Source: Phoronis australis (Eukaryota > Phoronida > Phoronidae). Taken from it: 54,839 nt of DNA. This document shows positions 1-10,489 of the stretch, piece after piece. The notes beneath the pieces were generated by a model, which did not search any database, was not told the DNA's origin, and saw nothing but the letters and a program-made list of their open reading frames with translations. The stretch is from assembly GCA_002633005.1 (NCBI GenBank), contig NMRA01000683.1:3035-57873 (forward strand), read 5' to 3'. The translations under genes and the position numbers were made by a program. Positions within the stretch are counted from its first letter, which is position 1. Each line of letters starts with the position of its first letter.

Positions 1-1440
1 TTTTTTGTATCCTGTATATGTTCGTCTGGCGGGTACTCCCCACCACTGAAATTGTCTGGCAATGACCAGTTTTGATACAATGGATGACATAGCAGGTATC
101 GAAGGCAGTTTTAAGTGGTTACCAGAAAAGTTGATCTAGCTCAATTTTTGAATGTAATTCTCTTGGCTCCCCTGACCACACCCACCAGAGCGAACCTGCC
201 AGACGGGCCATTTCCAAGCATCAGGATACCCACAGAGCACTGTGGCACCAAAGAAAATTGGTTACCTTTTCATGCCCAAAAAGCTCTGCGGGATCCCGGT
301 CTACCGGTACTGCTCTTGGAATTTTATCTGTCCCATGTTCACTCCGGCTCGACAACAATGCCGTCCGCTCGTGAATGAATTCAATTCATATTTTATGCGT
401 GTGGTTGGATTTAGATCGATCTTCGCTAGTACGGCCCAGGTTTCGTTTTACAAATCACTGCACACGCCATCACGGGTGGTCAAACGAACCAGAAAGTGGC
501 GGGACAGGTGGAAACGGAGCAACTTTGACTAAAGATTAATAGATCCACACACTGTTTTAGATGGTTTCAAAATTCTTTACCTTGGTGCGAGAGAGACGAA
601 GCATTTCGTGTACAAAATAGGCTAGTAAATGGAATGTGAGTAGGGAGACCGTCTACAACATAACACTTTTAACGTATACTGCGCGACAAACTAGGACGTG
701 GATTTTTGCATTTCACAAAATTTGTTTTACTTGACACTGAACAACATCGTTTTGGCGATTAGGCACATGGCAAAGCGAAGATCGGGGCCGCTTCGGGAGG
801 AAGGTAAGTGACCTGCAGGTTCACAGACAAAAACATGAAGCCGTGAACCTGAAATCTGACTTGGTAACACAACACCGGTCTCATCACCAACATCACCGGT
901 GCTTATTAATTAGCTGTTAATCCAAATACAAAGCGTGACAGTAGCGAATGAGTACGATATGAGATAAAATAGGTAAAATGGATTTGTTGAGTTGACATCG
1001 GATACACGAAATGGCATAAAATAGATCACGAAATGAAGGGACTGGGTTGACATGAGATTCACAAAATAGCATTGGATTTGGAGCATCATAAGATCGTGAG
1101 TTAAATTTTACGAATTGAGTGTCCGATACCTTTTGCCCTTTTGCACCCCCTTACCAGGGCTCAAACTTATTTTTGGGCCAAATGGTAAAAAACAAAAGAG
1201 TTAGCCGAAGAGACCGGTAGATGCAACTGACTAGGCGTTCTAAGGACGCATATCATCTTGGTCGTGATGCTTGAGTGACACTTGCTAATAATTAACCTCT
1301 TCAGGTTATTACTATCGCAAAAAAGTAAAAAGAAACGCATTGGTGAGTTTCATAGTATATAAAATTCCATGCATCTTTGATGATTATGTTGTGTACAGAC
1401 GACCTAGATGTGACCTGCCAGACGGAAAAAATACTGAAGG
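1..1440. other. Non-coding stretch, no gene recognised
   Basis: Only short open frames occur here and none has a recognisable domain or paired splice signals. The one structure seen is a weak two-copy direct repeat of about 55 bp starting near 989 and 1044 (both begin with a GTTGACAT word followed by GAT.CAC.AAAT.GCAT). Nothing else can be supported. Confidence 0.5.
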
Positions 1441-1474
1441 CGATGCAACAGTATACATACAGGTATATACATAT

Positions 1475-1477
1475 ACA

Positions 1478-1547
<70 letters not shown>

Positions 1548-1676
1548 CGTGTATATATATATATACATGTGTGTGTGTGTACATGTATATGTATATATAT
1601 ATATATATATACATGTATACGTATACGTAAACGTATGTATATGCATATGTATATGTATATACATGTATGTATATAT
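1475..1676. repeat. Compound AC/AT/GT microsatellite
   Basis: An uninterrupted AC run (about 1481-1527) passes directly into AT (about 1527-1548), then TG and TA blocks with ACGT and ACATGT interruptions up to about 1676. All open frames overlapping it on both strands are simple-repeat translations. Such alternating purine-pyrimidine DNA is prone to slippage and Z-DNA formation (general knowledge). Confidence 0.97.
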
Positions 1677-1689
1677 TTGATTCCGAAAA

Positions 1690-4640
1690 TTGCGTTTACT
1701 TTCATTCTTTAAATCGTTTGACCATTCATAAGCAATTATGCTGCCTAAATGAGGATTTATTCCATTGAAAATGACGAAATATGAAGAGATCTGAGCAGTG
1801 ACTTCCAGTTCAGTTGGTCACCCCCGGTTCCGCACTGCTGTTACAAAACTCACTGACATCTCTTTATAAGGGCTTGGATGCTAAGTATTCAACATTCTGT
1901 GACGGGGTGTTTATTATTATTGCACAGGTATTTGTCTGCTGCATTTTATAGGACTCGGAGGTTCCTTGGTTCAGTCTGCCTGGAGACTAAGTCAGGGCAA
2001 CTCTATACACGTACACATGCAGTCCAGTAGATTTATAGCGTGAATTCGACACCCTACGAGTGAGTATTCTTACTTAATATCATATAAATTGATAAGATAT
2101 TTGTGTTGGTTTCGCCTGTTTTATGGAATTGCCAAGAGTCGCAAAACATGGTGTCCTTCTTTGTACGGACAGTGACACTAACAGGTGCATATGCAGCATA
2201 ATTTACCATGCTGACATCCGACCATGCTGTACATTAAAATCTTCATGCTGTATGGTGGAATGGGTGAGTCAATCGTGAATTGTAGGAAAGATTGGAGCTA
2301 AGTTAATTATGCCACGTTTTACGTTTGGTTGCATGTAATCAAAACAACAGCATCTGGTACAACATCTTGTTCAGTTCACCTTTAGCAGCATTAGACCTTT
2401 CTTAATAATACCTCATGAATATATTAAGAGGAAATCCAAAGCTCGGCTAACACTGTTCTCCTGATCACAGCCATGCCGCCTCCTCTGTGCTGGCTGATAG
2501 TGACCTTACACTTGTTCCAATCATACAATATTTATCTATGTGGAATCTTGTTGTAAAAAGTCTTCATAGTCGTCTGGCAAGAATTATCTGTCCAGAGGGT
2601 ACAGTAGGCTACTCCAGTGAAAGTTACATAACTTCATTAAGAAGTGAACACTTTTACAGGCTGCATAAACATTGTTCAGTTGTTGTTGAACTGTCAGCTG
2701 GTCAGGCATGGTAACTCTACATAGTCTATTTCATTTGATTTTTTGTTTCCCAACAAATGAAGAAGAATTCAAAGATAACAGTGAGTAGATTCGTAAATTT
2801 ATTAGATTATTTCGTCAGTCATCGATTCACTTGTTTGGGACATGGATTGAACATGGTGTTTCACTTTCTTACTCGTGTTTTCAACCAATCCACAGTGGTC
2901 TCTTGTTGTTCTTTAATTATATCTGGACAGTTTAAAAACCGTAAACTAAGACATTAATATTATTTAACACCTGAAGCACAAGGTGGGTCATTTTTTTCTA
3001 CAGATTCTATCGCTTGCCTGATTACCCTGCAAACGGACTTGGACACATTTGATAGTGATGTTATCACTGGCCTTGACCAAAGTTATTCCAGTCGAAATCT
3101 AACATGGCCACCAAGAGGTGTAGTCACTGTTATGAGCAAAATGTACATTTTAATATGCTGATAAAAAATAAATTGACAGAGTAGTATTACACTGGATAAG
3201 TCTTGTCATTTGTGGAAAAAGCCATACGTACGGTATCATTCATTCACAATAGGGCCTCTGAAGTTTGTTTAAAACATGCAACTGTCCACAATTGATTTAC
3301 TGAGCCTATATTGTTCAAGGAAATTGAAGTGTATACACAAGTGATTAATATTGTCTTTGATATGCCTAATGACTCTCCGCATGTATTCTCAAGCTGGCTA
3401 TTTGTTACCTTTTTCTTGATTCCTCTGAAATGGTGTGATTTTTAGTTTTGAACCCTTATCACCGAGTATCTTATTAATTAAAAATATTTTACCAGCCATC
3501 ACACTGCCCCCTTGTTCTATTAAGTCAGTTTAGTATACATGTAGCTACTGTACATCTGATATTGAACCTGTCTATATAGTGACGATACAAATGTCATTGA
3601 GCCAGGCGAAGCTATATCCAGCTATACAAGTGATTAGTCGTCCTTGATATGCCAAATGACTCTCCTCATGTATTCTTAAACTGGTTGCTTTAAAGGCTTT
3701 GAAGAACATTTTGGGTTTGCCACCATTCACCAGAGAGTTTGGCTGTAGATTTCCCCAGGTCAATATTTCCCTACTTTCTGTTGCTACTGAGCAATTGAAA
3801 CGTTCTGACAAAATTTCCCCCAGCATCCCTTATGTAAAGCTACATTAAAACAAAAAGTTCATCCGGTGGAATATAATTAATACACCCACGTCTACTAACT
3901 CTGCTAATATATCCCCGGTATAACCTCCAAAAAACAAGTGGTTACATACTATTCATGCATATGCATTCGTGTACTAAGAGAATATCTACGTGGTTAACAT
4001 GAATTTTTCAGATTCAAAACAGTTTTTGGTGTGCAAAGATAAGAAAGTCAGCGATTGCAGCAGTGCTTGCATCATTGCATGACTGCTTGTGTTACTGTGG
4101 AATAATTTTTCATGAACTTGAGAGGGTATGTGTGTCACCTGCAGTTTTCAGTAATATATACAAATCTATACGACTGCATGTTTTCAGTCCAGCCTGACAA
4201 CTCAAGCAGTCTCTGTGAATCAAGTCTCGGTTTTTGAGACTGAGTTTGTACAACATTCATAGTTTGTCATTTTCTTTAAATTTCAGAAAATATTTATCTA
4301 AAATAATGTTTTACATTGTAGAAGTTCTAAGTGCTATTAGGAAATGATGTGCTTGAAAGTTACAAGTCATTCAAGCATCACGGCCACTGGTGATACACGA
4401 AAGCCGACAAGAGCTGATATTAGATTTGTCATAATTTACTTGCAAAGTTGACCCATTGTATCTGCAAATCTTCACTAGCCACTTTCTTATTAACTCTTAG
4501 TCAGTAAGATATTGATGAAATGACATTACTTTGTTTATTCTTTGGTTATTTGTGCAGCAAGAGACACAACAGTGTGCAATTGTTTATGTAGAGATTCACT
4601 GAAAACAGACAACTTCCTGTAGACTTAACAGTACTAGCCT
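1690..4640. other. Non-coding stretch with one dispersed direct repeat
   Basis: No gene is recognised in this 2.9-kb AT-rich stretch. Two copies of a roughly 70-bp sequence lie at about 3337-3411 and 3626-3697. Both start ACAAGTGATTA and contain TTGATATGCC, AATGACTCTCC and CATGTATTCT, and are about 85% alike by eye. They probably belong to an old repeat. Open frames at 2487-2957 do not begin with a supported start or show a domain. Confidence 0.5.
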
Positions 4641-4645
4641 CCTAA

Positions 4646-5860
4646 AGATGATTGTGGAAATTGGCATGTGTGTTTTTATTATGGAGAGGGCGCCTGGCGA
4701 TAATTTTCCGACGATTTCGACTATTGTGACGCCTCCTAGTGGCAGTTTTGTCTCTTTTTGCGCCTATGACTGTATCTTCTTAACTGTTGGCAGGATCTTT
4801 ACTAAGTTCTGCAAATGTATTTACATGATGTTGATAATTGATGACGACGACTTTCGGACTGATCTGACTCCCGGTGTACTCCCTAGTGGCAATTTAATTC
4901 TTTTACGTTTATCTTTGTATCTTCAAAGGTCCTCAACGTATTTTCATAAAATTTGAAATATAGGCACCTACATGTATTACTGAGATGAAGCTATCCTCCC
5001 ATTTTCTGATAGATTTGACGTAGTTTGCGCAACCTAGTGGCCATTTTTACTGTTTTTAGTCTGTTTTTGGCATCCACCCCTCTATCAACCAAACCACACT
5101 AAGGATGATTGTGAAAATTGGCATGTATGTTTTTTCTACGAAGCTGACGATGATTTTCCAATGACTTCGACTACTGTAGCGCCTCCTAGTGGCAGTGTTT
5201 TGCGTCAATGGCTTTATCTCTTAAATGGTTTACAGCATCTTTGCTAAATTTAGCAAGTTTATTTTATGTTGACATTGAACGACAACAACTTTCGGACGGA
5301 TCTGGCTACCAGTGTGCCCCCTAGCGGCAATTTTCATTTTTTATTCTTTAGTTACCTATGTATCTTCAAAGGTCCTTAAAGGATTATCAGAAAGTTTCGA
5401 ATATAGGCATTTATTGGCAAGATGATGCTATCCTCCAGCTTTCGGATGGAATCGAGGTACTTTGCGCCACCTAATGGTCATTTTTCCTGTTTTTGAGTCT
5501 TATTTTTTGGCGTCCACCCCTCGATCAACCAAACCATTCCGAATATGACTTTGAAAATAGGTGTGTTATTATGTTCTCGGTGTGAAAAGGAAGTTGACGA
5601 TAACGAATAACTACTGTAGCGCCTACTAGTGGTAGTTTTCTTTTGTTTTGCGCCCATACCTGCATCTCCTAAACTCACTGCAGGATCTTTATTAAATTTA
5701 GTAGTTGTATTGATATGAAGGTAACAGCAGATAACGATGTCTTTCAGGCGGATCCAATGAAGGCTGTGTCCTATAGTGGCAATTTTATTTTTTGTTTTCC
5801 TTTGTTTCTCTGAATTTCCTTGACAGATTTTTATGAAATTTGATAAATAGGAGCTTAAAA
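4646..5860 (+). repeat. Tandem array of ~445-bp units with ~150-bp sub-units
   Basis: Three head-to-tail copies are visible: unit A 4646-5103, unit B 5104-5541 and a 3'-truncated unit C 5542-5860. Each begins with a GATTGTGAAAATTGGCATGT-like word. Within a unit three sub-units each carry a core of the type CCTAGTGG (ctagtgg-like cores start at 4736, 4883, 5034, 5186, 5321, 5471, 5626 and about 5773, steps 135-155 bp). Sub-units share a layout: a TGTATCTTC word, an AAATTTG.. word, a TTTCGGA word, then the core. Open frames on it (4648-4956, 5478-5903) are repeat translations. Family identity is unknown to me; it resembles dispersed repeats common in marine invertebrates (inference). Confidence 0.88.
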
Positions 5861-5879
5861 TTCGTGAGGCTTTACACTT

Positions 5880-6110
5880 CAGTTGGTGCAAGTCCAATCT
5901 CAATAGGCAACTGGCACACCACAGGTTGTCATTGTTGGTCTAGTTCATTGTCACTCCCTGTAACTGACTGTATCTGTGCTTCACTACTTGTTGCTGGGCC
6001 TAGCTAGGTGGCCACTGTATTATCACTTCTGAGGATGGTGTTGAATAAATGACACCGAAACATGTCAAGTCTTAAAAACCGTTCTTGTTTTCTTCAATAA
6101 AAAACTTTCT
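5880..6110 (+). mobile_element. Penelope-type repeat fragment with hammerhead-like core
   Basis: This ~230-bp sequence recurs in inverted orientation at 13795-14010 and, in part, at 14160-14255. Its 3' part contains a hammerhead-ribozyme-like core, given as a separate entry. Hammerhead motifs of this kind are known from the pseudo-LTRs of Penelope-like retroelements, and a Penelope-type reverse-transcriptase fragment lies at 24815-25085. Assignment to Penelope-like elements is therefore inference from motif plus context; no coding part is attached here. Confidence 0.5.
6025..6070 (+). ncRNA. Hammerhead-ribozyme-like core (copy 1)
   Basis: Order of elements on the + strand: stem I 5' strand ACTT (6025-6028), core CTGAGGA (6029-6035), one extra T, stem II GGTGT (6037-6041) pairing with ACACC (6052-6056), core GAAA (6057-6060), palindromic stem III ACATGT (6060-6065), C at the cleavage position (6066), and stem I 3' strand AAGT (6067-6070). 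This matches the type I hammerhead order CUGANGA / GAAA / UH. The extra T before stem II and a stem III with no loop (which would need dimer formation) make activity uncertain. Confidence 0.5.
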
Positions 6111-6124
6111 ATTAAAGAATCAAT

Positions 6125-6190
6125 GACATATTCCAATTTTCAGATTAATTGAACGTTTTATCGCCCTCTGGTGGCTATTTTTATGAATCA
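6125..6190 (+). repeat. Fragment of the CCTAGTGG repeat with strong CTCF-like site
   Basis: A short piece resembling sub-unit 3 of the 4646-5860 array (cagatt..ttgaacg context). On the minus strand it reads CCACCAGAGGGCGA (6161-6174), differing from the CTCF consensus CCASYAGRKGGCRS only at the last base. No binding evidence exists; this is a motif match. Confidence 0.55.
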
Positions 6191-8000
6191 AATAAACAAC
6201 CCAAGAAGCACTCCGTTAGCGGTACATTCGAGGGCGCATTTCAACGCTCCGCCTTGCTCTTGTGTATGGAGTTTACTTGATTAACTGAAAAGTAAAGCAA
6301 CGTGTTCCGAACAAACTCATGCTGCTTTAAAAGGTTCAGTCTGTAATTTATCTGCTGAGTTATTTCCATTTAACTAGTGTTGCTTTCTACTTGGATACGT
6401 GTTTTCAATGCATGAACATGAGATTTAAAGATCCGCTTAAAAGAATAAAAGTAAAGCCCAACTTCAAAGGACTTTTGCTATTTTAGATGTATCGGGCTAA
6501 CCAGATATAAGAAAACCGACTTTAAACACTCAAATGTAGGCCCATCAAATGACAGATGAAGTTGGTTTTTCGTGCCATATTGCGTCACAACAAGATCCCA
6601 GCACAAACAACAAAAAGCCGATAACAGTTTTAGGGGTGTGAATAGAAAAAACATTGCGTGCGAGTATTCCTAACAATAACAATAACAATACAATAATAAT
6701 AATAACGGTAGTGGCAGTGGCTGTGGCTGTAGCCGTGGTACAATTTGGCTTAAGAAGTGATTCTCGCGGTCACGTGCATTGACAAAAGTAAAGCAACGAC
6801 CCTAACCAGTCCCTTATATTTGGCAAATTTATGATACTGGTGGGCTCAGAGCTATGCTTTTAACATACCGTAGACACAAAATCTACAGGTGTTACCGTAC
6901 GTGTATATGTAGGTACCTTTTATTTTGAGTAAATAACTGTTAAATTGTTAATTCCTGTATAGTCTGCAACACAAAAAGGATGTACACTCGTAAGATAATT
7001 GTTAAAAGTCAATGAACTCTTCATGTTATTCTTTTATAGACAAGGCTATAGAAAAAGTAACAAAGGCAAACATCTGGAGACTTGTAAAAATGGATTATGT
7101 GAAAATTACTTGGCACCCTGATGTGTGCTATCATATGTGTATGCGTAACTGGCATTTCGCGTTCAACAGATGGAAGCTCTGCACATTACATATGTATGAG
7201 TGACTGTACATTTGGCAAATAATTTATTCTTAATTAGCGTGCAGTCACGTTGGACGTGTTTTGAATATAAGATACAATAATAGAACTGCTACAAAAGGCG
7301 TATAGATAGAGTCCTCTGGTAATACTGAGGCGGGTTTGGGCAGGGAGCTTATTTCCATCTGTTAGAATAAACTTTTAGCATGCAGCATAAGTAAAAAAGG
7401 GAGTGCTGCCTACGCCATTACATATTTTCATACTTTAGATGCCTCGGAAGTCTAGCGAGATTCGTGTACCGATAGCTGTGCTTGGATGGTGCTTGACATT
7501 CAAACATGGTCACTCATTGTTTGACCCCGATCAAAGGCCTCGCAGCAGGTAATCACGTAGTGGCGAGATTGCTGCCCTCTTCCGGCGCATCTGTGTCTGA
7601 CTTCCGGCGCATCTATGAAAATATGTAGCACGATACCTTAGACTTCCTTCTCTGCTTTCAATGACACACTCTCATTCGTTGTCTTTGCTACGGATAATAT
7701 CCTCCTATTTCGCTGTCATGGTAGTAATACGTGGCTAATTAGATTTCGAGTAAGGGCGTGATGAATCTTGTCGTTTGAAAAAACCCTCAGGAGCGTTTCG
7801 ACAAGATTTTAGTCTTCTTCCACATCTGTGGAACTTTGCAGGAGTGCTTTACTTCTCGTTGATGAGTTTATTATTAGATGAGTTTTCAGAGATATTGAGG
7901 AAAACGAGAAATATGCAGAAAATTTGGCGAGCCTTTCAAATTAGCTTTTCGCGCTCAAACACATCACGTGATGCTATCCAAAATACCATACATGTATTTC
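6190..8000. other. Non-coding stretch with AAC/AAT microsatellite
   Basis: No gene recognised. A simple-sequence run of AACAAT/AAT type lies at about 6671-6706, followed by a GTGGCTGTGG-rich segment to about 6740. Short open frames (7012-7203, 7775-8059) show no domain. Confidence 0.5.
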
Positions 8001-8030
8001 TAGTAGCACGGGATAAAATACATACACAAA

Positions 8031-8167
8031 ACGTGCCGAGAGTGGCGTACATGAAGTAATGTCCCACAAGGCATTATTACGCGTATCGACCGAGACCAAA
8101 GTTCGAGGTCGATACGCGGAATAATGTCGAGTGGGATATTACTTCATGTACGCCACTCTCGGCACGT
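8031..8167. repeat. Large inverted repeat (61-nt arms, 15-nt loop)
   Basis: Left arm 8031-8091 and right arm 8107-8167 are reverse complements with about 5 mismatches in 61 bases, separated by 15 bases. Similarity continues outward, more weakly, for about 30 bases on each side (both flanks carry GGGATAAA-type words). If transcribed it would fold into a long hairpin. It is most simply a foldback or MITE-type element, but no target-site duplication was identified. Confidence 0.9.
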
Positions 8168-8644
8168 TTGTTTGGTACGTTTTATATTTATCCCATACGC
8201 TTCGAATTCCTAAGTTTATTTCATTTTTCCGCAGATTTTTTAAATACTTCACTGGGACTGTTCACGTGGCGGATCACATCATGTATATACATGTACTTCA
8301 GTGTGCGTGAGTTTAGGCTGCAAGTTTTCTCTAGTAAAAGAAGCAGTTTAAAATGTGGCGATTTATTATGTGAAAAGAGATAATAATGTTGAAAACAAGG
8401 GTAACCTTTCATTGAGCTTGTAATATGTCCTGAAAATAGTTAAATAACAAAAATATTTGATATTGTAATTACCAAGGAAGCGGCGCCTGAGTTGCAGACG
8501 ATGAAGTGTGTAGCAAATGAAAACTGTGACAGAACTATCATATAATTAACAGTCCTGTTCCAGATATTACGATTGAGACCTGATTGTATGTTGAGCGATA
8601 TTTACATGTACACTGCTATAATTATGCACCTACATATTTACATG

Positions 8645-9000
8645 TATATGTGGACGCAATATGCCGTCAACTCCGTCCGGGAGGCGTCCGGCGTCCGCTG
8701 CTCTATCTCCAAAACCCTTTGACATACGTTCATGGAATTTGGCACATATGCTTCATTTATGAATGGGACGGCATGAGCGAACTTTCGGACAGATCCAATT
8801 ATCGGTGTGCTCCCTAGTAGCAATTTTAGTTTTTTACGCTTACATCTGTATCTTCAAAAGTCCTAAAATTTGGTATGTAGGCACCTATTAATGAGATGAC
8901 GCTATCCTCCCGTTTTCAGATGGATTCAACGTAGTTTGCGCCACCTAGTGGCCATATTTACTGTTTCCTAGTCTGTTGTTTTGCCTTCACCCCTCTATCA
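8645..9000 (+). repeat. Dispersed copy of the CCTAGTGG repeat
   Basis: A single, more complete copy of the unit seen at 4646-5860. It starts with a GTCCGGGAGGCGTCCGGCGT-type head absent from the array, then shows two cores: CCCTAGTAG (about 8812) and GCGCCACCTAGTGGCC (8938-8953). The second reads CCACTAGGTGGCGC on the minus strand, a full match to CCASYAGRKGGCRS. The short ORF at 8584-8817 is repeat translation. Confidence 0.8.
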
Positions 9001-10386
9001 AAAAAGCGCAAGTCTAAAAGTTCAACACGCAACTATGTTCCTCTGTCTGTATTTCACGGAAGAATGATTTGAGTTTATCACCAAACAGAACCTATCTCTC
9101 ACAATCGACCATGGTAAATTAGCCTACTGAACTCTGTACGCCACGGTACGCCCAAATACCTATAAATCCGTAACAGTGAAAAAAAAAACAAGTTAACACG
9201 TTTCTTCAAGAACTTGATGTATTCATCGAATTTTGATGATTTATTGGTGTAAAATGATGAATTCAAGCGATAAGTTGACACCAGTAAGCGTGTTGTGAAC
9301 GGCTGAACAGATTGCGTTCTAACCGATTACGTCATTGGTTAATTTCATCACCTCCGTCTGCCGTTAGGTGTCAGGTAAACTAACTAGACTTGGGGTTAGC
9401 GAGTGGAACTACTCGATCTAAATTGATACAAATTAGGTTGTTTTTTGGGTGGCTTTCTCCTTTAAGTAAGATGAATCTACTGACGTTCATAACGCTAAAT
9501 CGTCGTGAGAGACCGTCCGAAGTTGGTATATGGTGAAACTCCGGACGGTCTGGGGTCTACAGAAGACCACAGTTGAACTGTATGAGTCTACACCAATGAG
9601 ATAAACGAGAGTAGTTCTACTTGCTGCGTCAGCTGCTCGTATGCTTATTTCTTTTATGACACACAGCGGAGTGCGAGACCCCTGAGGTCCCTGTCAAGTC
9701 CTCACGACAATTCTACGTTATGTTTTTGTAAATTCTAACACCGACCTGTCATTATCTGCACACCTACTTGTATGTACATGTAAAGTCTCGTGCCGTGGCG
9801 ATCAAAATGCATGACATATTTTTTAATCATCTGAGCGTTTTACGGATTTGAATGTAATTAAAGTATTAATAGTCGTAGACGCAGATTTATGCAACATTTA
9901 TAACCCAGATTTAACCCTGAAACTGTAAGGCACTTTCATACACAAGAAGATATCTTGCTTAAGTCAACTAACCGAAAACGTCACGTTAAAATGCGCAGAT
10001 TCTGGTTTTTGGGGGAACCATGCCTCCAAGGCCCCATTGGGATACTGCTAATCCCATGCTTTGTACTGATGCCAACGGTCAGGCATTTCGCGTGGTTTCT
10101 AGAATCTACCAACGATTTGTTTTAGAAAATTGACATTCACTTTTAAATTGAATTGAATCACAAACAAATCTTGAAAGAAATTCACGCTTCAATATATTTT
10201 GATGCTGGTTGAAATTCAAGGAAATCTATATCATTTGACCCTCGATCAACAAATTAAATAGTTCATGCCAATCTGAAATTCCAATAGTAGAAAGAAAAAC
10301 ATGTTACGCCTGTGCTCAGTTACCAACAGAGTGACACCAATTTGCAATAAAATCGGATAATGTTACAACGATGAGGATACTGAACT
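9001..10386. other. Upstream region of the DUF229 gene, no gene recognised
   Basis: No coding exon could be supported. A small hairpin lies at 9511-9550 (GACCGTCCG ... CGGACGGTC). A promoter cannot be placed: no convincing TATA box or initiator was recognised. If the splice acceptor at 10387-10405 is used, the transcription start lies in or beyond this stretch. Confidence 0.4.
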
Positions 10387-10405
10387 ATTTGTTTTGTCTC
10401 TTCAG
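10387..10405 (+). other. Candidate 3' splice site in the DUF229 5' leader
   Basis: A pyrimidine-rich tract ending in CAG (TTTGTTTTGTCTCTTCAG) 85 bases before the ATG looks like a good acceptor. It suggests that the 650-codon ORF is the terminal exon of a gene with a 5'-UTR intron. A GTGAGT donor-like word also follows at 10435-10440, so a short leader exon is a second possibility. Transcript data are needed to decide. Confidence 0.45.
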
Positions 10406-10417
10406 CGCTCTTACAAA

Positions 10418-10438
10418 ATGAACTACTTCAGGGGGTGA
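10418..10438 (+). promoter_or_regulatory. Short upstream ORF in the DUF229 leader
   Basis: ATG at 10418 starts a six-codon frame ended by TGA at 10436-10438, 51 bases before the main start codon. If the leader is unspliced here, ribosomes would meet this upstream ORF first, which commonly lowers translation of the main frame. It would be removed if the GTGAGT at 10435 is used as a splice donor. Confidence 0.35.
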
Positions 10439-10489
10439 GTAGCTGCCGGTCTGCTGGAAAACTCCTTTGGTCAAAGTTAACTGCGAAGC

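Noticed and set aside
1301-1712. Several overlapping ORFs of 76-134 codons on both strands
   Set aside because: They translate the AC/AT microsatellite into Thr-His, Ile-Tyr or Val-Cys runs and have no gene features.
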